The translations under genes were made by a program, and so were the position numbers. The notes under the pieces were generated by a model. It had not been told where the DNA came from. It searched no databases and saw only the letters and a program-made list of their open reading frames with translations. This document shows, one piece after another, positions 55,646-64,000 of a stretch of DNA of 64,000 bases (position 1 is the stretch's first letter; every line of letters starts with the position of its first letter). Location of the stretch: contig OX031071.1 of NCBI GenBank assembly GCA_943736015.1, positions 34,752,619 to 34,816,618 of the forward strand. The letters run 5' to 3'. The DNA comes from Tridacna crocea. Taxonomy: Eukaryota > Mollusca > Bivalvia > Cardiida > Cardiidae.

Positions 55646-57360
55646 TACTTAGTATGTAGCATCTCCAAGTTTGTTCATATGATGCCCCCGAGATCAAAAA
55701 TTCTTCTCTGAAACAAGAAGGCATAGAGCTTTGATATTTGGTATGTAACATCTCCTAGTGGACCTCTACCAAGTTTGTCCATATGATGCCCCCGAGGTAA
55801 AAAATTCTTCTCTGAAACAAGAAGGCATAGAGCTTTGATATTTGGTATGTAACATGTCCTAGTGGACCTCTAACAAAGTTTGTGCATACGATGCTCCTGA
55901 GGTCAAGACTGGCCCTGCCCAGGAGGTCACAAGTTCGAAACCTAGGAACTTAGAAGGAGAACTGTGAAATTCTTCTTCTCCAAAACTAGTAGGCATAGAG
56001 TTGTGATACTGCAGCATCTCTTTGTGAACCTCTTGTTGACTGCTACCAAGTTTGTTCATATGATGCCCCTGGGGTCAAAACTGGCCCCATCCCCGGAGTT
56101 ACAATTTCGAAACATAGGAAGTATGAAGGAAAACTTCAAAATTCTTCTTCCCTGAAACAGGAAGGAGTAGAGCTTTGATATTTTGTATGTTGCATCTTCT
56201 AATGGATCTCTATCAAGCTCGACGGCGTAGCTTTGATATTTGGTATGTAGTGAAATTTCTAAATGTGCACATGTTAAGTTAGTTCAAGATTGGGTCACCT
56301 AGGTCAAAATCTAGGTCACTAGGTTAACTTAAAGAAATACCCTGTGGGCATTCTAGAGGCCATATGCTTTGCTCAATTGACTTGAAAATTTGTCTGAATC
56401 TTTGTCTTCTAGAATTTCACAGGATTCTGAATTTGGGTCAGCTAGGTTCATCAGCTAGGTCACACTAAAGAAATTTAAATTTAGAGCCCTCTAAGGCCAC
56501 AATATGTTCCATTGATTTAAGAATTGGGTAAAATGTTTGTCTTGATGAATTCTAAGGTGGCTTCAAAATTGGGTCATCTGGGGTCATAATCTAGGTCACT
56601 AGTTTAAATGAAGAAATACCTTTAGCACACTCTAGAGGCCACATTTCTTCATCAATTGACTTGAAAATTGGTCAGGATGTTTGTCTTTATAAAATAAATT
56701 TGAAATTGGGTGGCCTGTGGTCATAAACTAGGTCACTAGATGAAATATAATACATATCTAGTGGGCACTTCAGATGCCACTTTTTTGCTCAAATGACCTT
56801 AAATTTGTTCGGAATGTTTGTCTTGGTGAAATATGGGATTATTGGATTTTGCTCACCTAGGGTCATAAACTAGGTCACTATGTTAAATTAAGAAATATCT
56901 TAGGGGCACTCTAGAAGATACATTTTTAGTCAATTGACTTGAAATTATGCAGAATATTTGTCTTGATAATGTTTCACATGGGTTTGCATTTGGGTTAACT
57001 TTGGTCTTAAACAAGGTTAGCAGGTAAATTTAAAGAAATATCTCAGGGCACTCTGGATTCATTGTTCAGTCCCGCTCAATTGACGTGAAAATTGGACAGA
57101 ATGTTTGGCTTGATGAAAATATCGGTTGAGTTTGAAAATGGGTCAACTGGTTCTATAATGTAGGACACGAAGTCAAATCAAAGAAATACTTTGTAGGCAT
57201 TTTATAGGGGCCACATTTATCGCTCAATTAACTTGGAAACTCCCGAATGTTTTTCTTGATCAATTTTTCATGAGTTCTTAATTGGAACATCTTTGGTGAT
57301 AAAGTAGGTAGCTATGCCAACTTACGTAAAAATCATTCTGGACCCTCTCGATGCCACATT

Positions 57361-57588
57361 TTAACTCTTTACCACACGACAATATTTTAGACTGGTCCAA
57401 ATTGAAAGCATTTGCAGACGACAGAAAAAGGTGACTGAAAAATTGAAATTTGTTCTGGGAAGGGTAGAAAACACTGTGGGAAAAGGAGAAAATGCCGGTT
57501 ACCACCATTTTCTCCTTTTCCTACAGTGTTTTCAAAAGGCTTCTTTCTCAGGGGCGTCAAAGGTAGGGATTGTGTGGTAATGGGTTAA
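57361..57588 (-). repeat. TTAA palindromic MITE, full length, inside the large Helitron-like element
   Basis: TTAA at 57361 and 57585; core GCCGGTTACCACC. The flanks read through as host repeat (CCACAT / GCTAAATTGACC). Confidence 0.92.
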
Positions 57589-57756
57589 GCTAAATTGACC
57601 AGACAATTGAATTGTGCACGTGGAGTGAAATTTTGCCTACTGACTCAGGTAAGTAGTCCAGGGCCAACATGGCCCTCTTGTTTGTATTATTGTAAATTTT
57701 TTGTCAATAAACAATAACAATACAAATACTTGTTTTTATTGTTGAAAAATTGTCGT

Positions 57757-58030
57757 CAGGCCCGCCCGTGTGGCTCAGTGGTAAGCGTGTCGGACTCATG
57801 ACTTGGTGGTTGTGAATTCGATATCCTGTTCAGGCGAACTTTCTTTCAGGTGTATCTTCGCCTCTCACCTCTGCTGAAGCATGTGAGAAAAGTAGTCGGT
57901 GGCTTTGGAAAGAAAGTTGTGTTAGTACTGGTACGAGAAAGCAAGGAAAGACATGTGCGTCACCCCTATGATATGACCCTAGCTCTTAAAGTGGTGTTAA
58001 ACCCCAATACAACCAACCAACCAACCAATC
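57757..58030 (+). mobile_element. tRNA-derived SINE (type 1), full, 11 bp target duplication
   Basis: Same family as 27204-27472. Head GTGTGGCTCAGTGGTAAGCG with B-box-like GGTGGTTGTGAATTCGA; tail with (AACC)n ending AACCAATC. Flanked by AAAATTGTCGT at 57746-57756 and 58031-58041, which marks a retroposition event. Confidence 0.92.
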
Positions 58031-58469
58031 AAAATTGTCGTTCCAAAATTTGAAGGTACACCTTTATGTAACGCTTTTTGTTTTGAAAATAGTCTGGTTG
58101 GGTACCCAGAATGCCAAAATCAGATTTGTATTTGAAGATTGCCATCTAGTAGAAGATAACATTTAATACCCCGGTTTCACCAGACTCGTTCTCTCACTTG
58201 CGAAAATCGTTGCCAAACGGACTTTAACAAAAAATGTTTTTTTTTCTTTGATTAATATTATCAGAATCAATATCAGCACTGCAGTCGTTGAAACAACATT
58301 GCTATATTGAAGGCATTGGCCAAAAAAGAGCAGAGGCTATTGTCTACCTTAGAGAATTGTATGGTCCGGTGATAAAACTAGCTTTCTCCGTTGTAATGAT
58401 GGGGATAATAGATGACTGATTGATCGTACGGCGTTTAAAACCATTTTCAACATTATTTCTGTTACATTG

Positions 58470-58640
58470 CAGAAGCCAGTGCACCTGTCCATGCTTTCCT
58501 GGAGTCTCGTTTACCAGTCATCTGCACAATTTTCTTTCCAAGCCACTGGCTGCTTTCTCACATAATCATCGTCGATACTATGATTAGCGGAGGGAGAGGA
58601 ATGAATTTTGTCGCAATGACTATCATCAATGTCAATAGAT
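58470..58640 (-). mobile_element. SINE core relic
   Basis: GCCAGTGCACCTGTCCATGC, GCCACTGGCTGCTTTCTCAC, AGAGGAATGAATTTTGTCGC; the minus-strand core resembles the GTCGGTGGCTTTGGAAAG core of type 1. Confidence 0.6.
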
Positions 58641-59250
58641 GTAGAAACCTGGAATTAATTAAATTTCAGTGTTCCTTCTAGAAAATATTTTAAGAGAAGA
58701 AGAAAAAAAAAAAAAAAAAAACAGATAAAAGTTTGCCCCTTCATCATTTAATAGCTAAGCTGGCGATTCAAAGAAGCAAGCCAGGGGATCAGCTCCAGTA
58801 GGCTTCTATGACCAAAAAACGCCATCGAAGAAGGCCCATGGTTTTGAGCACTTATTTACTGAACTACCCAGACTTCTAAATACTACTGCGACTGCACGAA
58901 CCCAACCACATCATGCAAGACCTACTGTGCAAATAATAGAAAATCCCGAAACACATTCTGCACATACCCGGTAATTGTCTGTTGGTTTATCCACCCAAAC
59001 CAATTCTTCACTTGCTTTCACCTCAGTCACCATTTACCCCATATAGGCAAGGCCAGTTAGCACATACTCCGAGATCATACTTCAAACAAATACATTTTTC
59101 AAGATTGGTTCAGTCACATGCACTTTCATGCAGTCCTGAAGTTTCTTTTACATATCTTCTGTCACAAGATACTTCCCAAGCCATCGGCTTCTTTTCCACA
59201 TAACCATCATAAAACAATCGTCAGCAATGACAGAAGAAAGTGTCTTTTCG
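58641..59250. other. SINE relic DNA left of the 110 bp array
   Basis: A poly(A) run at 58700-58721. 59040-59250 is a diverged SINE core (GTGTCTTTTCGCAATGACCA) that leads into the array. Confidence 0.45.
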
Positions 59251-59821
59251 CAATGACCATCATTAATCCTCAGAAAGAGACTCATCAAGCCGGAGATTCG
59301 AACCAGTAACTACCTGGTATCAGGTGTTGTATACTACAGACTTTACTGCCTGGCTTGGTACAATGACCACCATTAATCCTCAGAAAGAGACTCGTCAAGC
59401 TGGAGATTCGAACCAGTAACTACCTGGTATCAAGTGTTGTATACTACAGACTGTACTGCCGGGTTTGGTACAGTGGCCATCATTAATCTTCAGAAAGAGA
59501 CTCATCAGGCCGGAGATTCGAACCAGTAACTACCTGGTATCAAGTCCTGTATACTGCAGACTGTACTGCCGGGTTTGGTACAGTGGCCATCATTAATCTT
59601 CAGAAAGAGACTCGTCAAGCCGGAGATTCGAACCAGTAACTACCTGGTATCAAGTCCTGTATACTGCAGACTGTACTGGCGGGCTTGGTACAATGACCAT
59701 CATTAATCCTCAGAAAGAGTTTCATCAAACTAACGATTCGAACCAATAACTACCTGGTATCAAGTCCTGTATACTACAGACTGTACTACCGGGCTTGGTA
59801 CAATGACCAATATTAATCCAA
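59251..59821 (+). repeat. Tandem array, 110 bp unit, five copies, built from a tRNA-like SINE head
   Basis: CATTAATC[CT]T recurs at 59261, 59371, 59481, 59591 and 59701, with a degenerate sixth start at 59811: an exact 110 bp period. On the minus strand each unit contains TTACTGGTTCGAATCTCCGG, a B-box-like sequence. The unit joins the SINE head to the CAATGACCATCATTAATCC segment also found in the SINE core relic to its left (59040-59250). Confidence 0.9.
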
Positions 59822-59879
59822 TATACAGCAATGTGTGTTAAAGTTTTAAGATTGTTTATATCTTTACTAAGTAAAAAAA

Positions 59880-59992
59880 AAGGAAATCTCTCGAATTGAA
59901 AGAACTTGCAGACGACAAAATGTATGTAGCTCAAACGAACAATTCTGCCTTAAATAAGGTAGAAAACATTATGGGAAAACGAGAAAATGCCG
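59880..59992 (-). repeat. TTAA palindromic MITE, left-part fragment
   Basis: GAATTGAAAGAACTTGCAGA through GTAGAAAACATTATGGGAAAA; ends in the palindrome. Confidence 0.65.
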
Positions 59993-60149
59993 GCATCCCC
60001 AACTTTCAGCTGCAGGTCGAGCAAGAGTTACTCTCCTTGGAACTTATCGATTATCTGGTCCGAAAGGATTTCCGATAACGGCCTGTCATATAGGATTCAG
60101 AAGGGAAAATTTTTTGATCGACTAAAACACATTTTTCTTCTAAAATGAT

Positions 60150-60560
60150 TAAAATCTATAACGTCGTGAAGTATTCTGTAATATCTCTACTTTACTTCAA
60201 TATAATTTTAATTCCTGTAGCAAAATGGGAAGTTGCGTCCATTTTGATTTAAAGTTACTGACCCATTCTCCTTTTTATTTCTATATAAAGGTTTAAGAAA
60301 TTTGCTCTTGCGCCGTTTTTGACGCTAAATAACATAAAAATGAATTGCAAGCAAAAAATCTATAACGTCTTGAAGTATTCTATGTTTTGTTGTGATTATG
60401 ATCAAAGTATTCGTTTACATTTGTGAAATTGAGATCTTGCGTCCATTTTAGTTTAAAAACGACACTATCGTTAATTTTTGTATAAAAAATGCAGTATCGA
60501 GCAAAGTGAGATTTTAAGACTGGGTGAAAAGATTTAGCAACGGATAAAGGGAAGATAAGA
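60150..60560 (+). repeat. Direct tandem duplication, ~205 bp unit, two copies
   Basis: Units start at AAATCTATAACGTCGTGAAG (~60150) and AAATCTATAACGTCTTGAAG (~60356). Both carry TTGCGTCCATTTT and a TATAAA-like stretch. Unknown content. Confidence 0.75.
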
Positions 60561-61029
60561 ACTGATGACATGATAACCTTGTCTGTTTTGTTTTGTTAAA
60601 CCTGGATCCTGTTTTTATACATTGTCCAAATATATAATGACTGTATTTATCATTTTTATACATGTATACGTGTATATTATTTGCATCAGTGAAACTTTTA
60701 AGAGATTTGTAAAAACCATTATTTTCCATGCATTATCGTCTTTTTTAATTCTTTTTGGAAAATAATTTAAATTTAGTTAGCATAAATTTCTTTAAATTGC
60801 ATTTTTTTTTCTTTAAGAAGATTGAATTTGTGGTTCTATTGGATCGTTATAATAATTATGCAGTCAATAGACCAGTAACAAACTGTACAAAACAAGCAGT
60901 CTGATCCTGGGCCGAATCGGTTTTATTTTATGTGTCGAAATTCTTTTGGCTTAAAAAAAATTGACGTATCAATATCAATATGTGAGCAGAAAACAATTTG
61001 CGTTTTGAGAGTATTGTTGTGACCCGTAC

Positions 61030-61250
61030 AGCTTACTCCCGAATTTCAACGGTCCTGCATAAAACCTTTTGAAAACATTGTGAGAAAAGGATAATTACCA
61101 ATATCCAGTATTGATTCCTTTTCCTACAATGTTTTTTTACTCTTTTAAAGTGAAGAATATCAATTTAGCTACATTTCATTTATTTTCTGAAATTGCTTTT
61201 TTTCTAAGTTGGTGAGGTCAGAAAGTTCTCCATATGGGAAAAGGTTTTAA
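61030..61250 (+). repeat. TTAA palindromic MITE, diverged
   Basis: ACCTTTTGAAAACATTGTGAG, ATCCAGTATTGATTCC, CTACAATGTTTTTTTACTC; ends AAAAGGTTTTAA. Confidence 0.7.
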
Positions 61251-61530
61251 ATTATTGACTTTTGAAAACACATGAGAGGGAGAAAATACATGTGATCAGA
61301 TTGAAAATAGCGAGGAAATTTGAATATGTGAGCTGTCGCCATAAAATACTTTTGTAAATGCATTGATCATGATACATTTGCAAGTAAAGAGCTAAAAAGA
61401 GAAGGCGGCAAATTGGACTTCCTTATACAAGATCTTGTTAAACTTGATTTTAAATCCTTATAAATAATCTCGTAAAAAAATTATGATCTTCGTTTAAAGA
61501 TTAAGTTTTAATTTATTCAATATACTAACA

Positions 61531-62019
61531 TCATTCATTTACAACAACATGTATTGTGAAAAGGATTGAAACGAAAGCATCAAAGCTTATATAGTTCCTC
61601 TCCCGAAAGACTGATTTTTTCCTGATACATGTACTTTCTTTCCGATTACCCCGTATAAATGTATCAATGTATACCATTACGTAACACCAATCAAGATACC
61701 CGATAGGCGTCTTATCTAACAGTGAGACTCGGTCATCATCGGAGAACTCCGGCACAATGCAAACGATCAGGGAAAAAGAAAGAAAATACGATAGTTGCTT
61801 TAAAAAGGTGTAAAAAGGGCTAAACATGTATTTTCTAAATGGCCGAAAACTACGCCATATTAAAGAACAATAAATAAGCTTTCTGACTTCCCTGAAGATA
61901 ATTTTGATTTTCCAACAATATTGTGCAGGCTGATTTATGTTTACCGTGTGCTCACAAAACCACTGACTTCTTCTAAAAAATGACGAAATTATTTTAAAAA
62001 GAACTGACCTATTGAACAT
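61531..62019 (-). CDS. Hypothetical 162-aa open frame
   Basis: This is the longest open frame outside the two firm genes and the repeats. It is Phe/Ile/Tyr-rich with one possible membrane segment around residues 75-90 (a stretch beginning LSYFLSFSLIVCIV). There is no known motif, no neighbouring exon and no promoter signal. A chance frame in AT-rich DNA is quite possible. Confidence 0.15.
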   Translation of the reverse strand: MFNRSVLFKIISSFFRRSQWFCEHTVNINQPAQYCWKIKIIFREVRKLIYCSLIWRSFRPFRKYMFSPFYTFLKQLSYFLSFSLIVCIVPEFSDDDRVSLLDKTPIGYLDWCYVMVYIDTFIRGNRKESTCIRKKSVFRERNYISFDAFVSILFTIHVVVNE

Positions 62020-62514
62020 AAAGGTTAAAAAATATAATTTGTATACGGTTGGTTTGTCTATGATAGATCAGAAGATACCAGTGTGGTCTGATCTACCACC
62101 ACACTTTCCCCAGCCTAATATACATGTACGTACATGTATTTGTGACGATGCTATGCAAAACAATTACAATAAAATGCCGTCTGTTGACTATGTAATAGCT
62201 CTATGCTACAGGTTGGAAATTAATGTTTTCAAAAACATTGTAACAAGAGAAGCCTCTTCATAATATCCTTAACTTTGTGGGTAGCTATTCAGCAATATAT
62301 CCAACCGAAGTATTTTCACTATTGTACCATTTTTGTTGATAAATCAATAAAAATATCAGAGATTGAATTCAAAATTATGATGAAAAAATCAGAGATAAAA
62401 TTCCAAAGATGCAGTAAACATATGTGCTGTTACATTTCGAGCGTTCGTGTTGCGCTCCTCCCCCGGCTTTAGTCTCATCGTAAGAAACTTGTACTGCGGA
62501 TATTTTTTCTTTTT

Positions 62515-62665
62515 TTTTTCAACTCTTCAGGAACTGGCAATGTATGATGTCCCAATATTTAAAGCAGTTGTAGACAATACAATAAATATGGCTCAAATTA
62601 TTCAATTTGTATCAATTAAAGCATGACAACATTGCTTGAAAAAGAGCAAATGCCGGTCAAAAGCA
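62515..62665 (-). repeat. TTAA palindromic MITE, degenerate
   Basis: ACAACATTGCTTGAAAAAGA, GCAAATGCCGGTCAAAAGCA; the outer parts are only loosely similar. Confidence 0.4.
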
Positions 62666-62989
62666 TTTCTAAAGGTGACCATAATTTTTCAAACTGCATC
62701 AAAAAGATCAAATTGCAAGACCTGAAAGGAAAACAAATCCTACAAATTTTGGTACCCGAGTAATTTACAACCCCAGATATCCCGCAGAGTTGTTTTCCAA
62801 TAAATTGACACCCTCTACACTCGAAGCGCGAAATTCGGGTTATAAGAGCAAAGGGTTTGCAGAGATCGCCAGTCAATATATAATTTCGTATGTGATCGAT
62901 TTCACGGCCAAAAGGGATCAAACTCTCATAATTTAATTGGCTTACATAGTGGTCAAATAACAGTTACCGGGTTTGATTTGCATGAGAAA

Positions 62990-63055
62990 GTTGGCCATGT
63001 TTTGGTATTTTCTCCTTTTCTCACAATGCTTTCCACAGCTTTCTTCTTTAACCCG
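62990..63055 (-). repeat. TTAA palindromic MITE, fragment
   Basis: TTTTCTCCTTTTCTCACAAT, then AGCTTTCTTCTTTAACCCG. Confidence 0.5.
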
Positions 63056-63245
63056 TATCCTGGGGTTTTTTACCATGGATAACTGTAGTAGAGAGTGTAC
63101 AGCAAGATCAGCCAGTAAATACCTGCAGTCTGATCTTTCTCTACACCTCCGTTACTTTATCGGTCGTTTAGATCATACAAGCTCAGCCCATTACCCGTGC
63201 ATTTAGCAAAACATTTTTGTGTAATTGTCAACAATTTTTATATAG

Positions 63246-63456
63246 TAATTTCCCTGGTTTTTACGGGTCTGGAACAGTAGCCTTTTGCAAACATCGTGGG
63301 AGAAGGAGAAAATGCTGGTAACCAGCATTTTCTCCTTTTCCCACCATGTTTTCTATCCTATCATAGACAGAAATAATCTTTTTCTGCAAGAGTTGAATTA
63401 TCGTCTGCAAATGCTTTCCAATTTGGTCTAGTACAAAAGTTTGTAGAAGGGGTTAA
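63246..63456 (+). repeat. TTAA palindromic MITE, near full length
   Basis: Long intact palindrome (~63290-63355); right end GAAGGGGTTAA; left end eroded. Confidence 0.85.
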
Positions 63457-63614
63457 AACTCGAGACTATGTGCTACAAGGTTAATATAGATGAAATACTA
63501 TTATGTAATTTTATGTGTAATAAAAGGCACTAAGAGCAACTATCCATGCTTCTTTCTGATTTTTTTTTTCTGTTAAAAAATAGTAAAAACGGTTGATTAA
63601 ATGAAAGCGTGTGT

Positions 63615-63770
63615 TTAACTTTTTACCAAACAACAACTTTTTGGACTCTACCAAATACAAAGTATCTGCAGGTAACAAATTAAATTTCGTTAATATGATG
63701 ATTTCTGACTTTGATAGAGCAGAAAATATTGTTGGAAAAGGAAAAAAAATCCTGGTAATAAACATTGATA
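63615..63770 (-). repeat. TTAA palindromic MITE, truncated
   Basis: TTAACTTTTTACCAAACAAC left end, GTATCTGCAGGTAACAAATT, then decayed core. Confidence 0.65.
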
Positions 63771-64000
63771 GGAACAATAATATAAACGGTAAGAGAGAAA
63801 TGACTCACGTCGCAATGAACAGAAATTTGCAGACCTGCAGATTCGAATCATCGACCCCTGATCTGAAGTCCCGCTGCCAACAGCTTTACCCGGGGTCGGA
63901 ACTAAAACAATGAATCTGGGTGCTCACGTTGTAAGATAGATGAGTTAAAACCACGGGGATCACTGGTTGGAATCACCAGCTTGGTTGTTCTCTTTTCAAT

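Larger units (their letters stand above)
52916..57682 (+). mobile_element. Helitron/HINE-like element, 4.8 kb, with two different tandem cores and nested mariner and MITE
   Basis: 5' end ACACCTGAGCATGAATTGCT and a decayed CGTCC run; 3' end ACTCAGGTAAG, then the stem-loop AGGGCCAACATGGCCCT and CTTGTTTG. The first core (53090-56240) repeats a ~140-165 bp unit with GTAGCATCTCCTAGTGGACC and GATGCCCCTGGGGTCAAA. The second core (56280-57260) repeats a ~145 bp unit with CTAGGTCACTAG and CAATTGACTTGAAAAT. A mariner (54310-55645) and a MITE (57361-57588) are inserted. Frames such as 52931-53356 come from the units. Confidence 0.75.

Noticed and set aside
59251..59821. CRISPR-like array
   Set aside because: Units are contiguous 110 bp copies without unique spacers, in a eukaryotic repeat context.
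1..64000. Bacterial-style operon or defence system
   Set aside because: Introns, SINEs, TRIM-like gene and near absence of long frames show a eukaryotic intergenic region; no operon structure exists.

Overview
This window looks like nuclear DNA of an invertebrate animal, most likely a bivalve mollusc. It is AT-rich and very gene-poor. It carries spliceosomal introns, tRNA-derived SINEs with perfect target duplications, Helitron/pearl-like elements with ~156 bp tandem cores and CCGT microsatellites, and a RING-less B-box/NHL-type gene of the kind greatly expanded in bivalves. The bivalve assignment is inference from repeat style and family content; no species marker is present.

Only two protein genes are well supported. 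One, on the minus strand (25161 to 22896), is an intact two-exon CENP-B/pogo-type DDE transposase gene of about 600 codons with a C-terminal PHD-like zinc finger. Its first exon encodes only five residues and lies behind a perfect CRE (TGACGTCA). The other, on the plus strand (40109 to 41887), is a TRIM-like gene with two B-boxes, a coiled coil and a beta-propeller, all in one coding exon behind a non-coding 5' exon. A few short candidates (near 1796, 4944, 9029 and 61531) are listed with low confidence.

Almost everything else is repeats. The dominant signal is one family of ~229 bp miniature elements with TTAA targets, CCC[AT]TTACC-type ends and a 67 bp central palindrome. I find about 47 copies or fragments from 1.1 kb to 63.8 kb, many sharing a single TTAA with the next copy. 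Their TTAA/CCC termini point to piggyBac-type mobilisation, but no piggyBac transposase is in the window.

Layout: 0-9 kb is mostly unrecognised non-coding DNA with a possible small spliced unit at 1.6-3.25 kb. 9-21 kb holds MITE clusters, two short fold-back elements and a 120 bp tandem repeat. 21.6-25.5 kb is the transposase locus, flanked by ~145 bp direct repeats. 25.7-28.8 kb is a large inverted duplication that carries SINE and MITE copies in both arms. 29-36 kb is a nest of fold-back and TIR elements with 9 bp target duplications, bounded by a ~215 bp direct repeat. 37-43 kb holds chained MITEs and the TRIM-like gene. 43-58 kb is a run of Helitron-like elements with tandem cores, one of them inserted cleanly into a MITE palindrome and another broken by a decayed mariner. 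58-64 kb holds SINE relics, a 110 bp tandem array built from a tRNA-like SINE head, and more MITEs.
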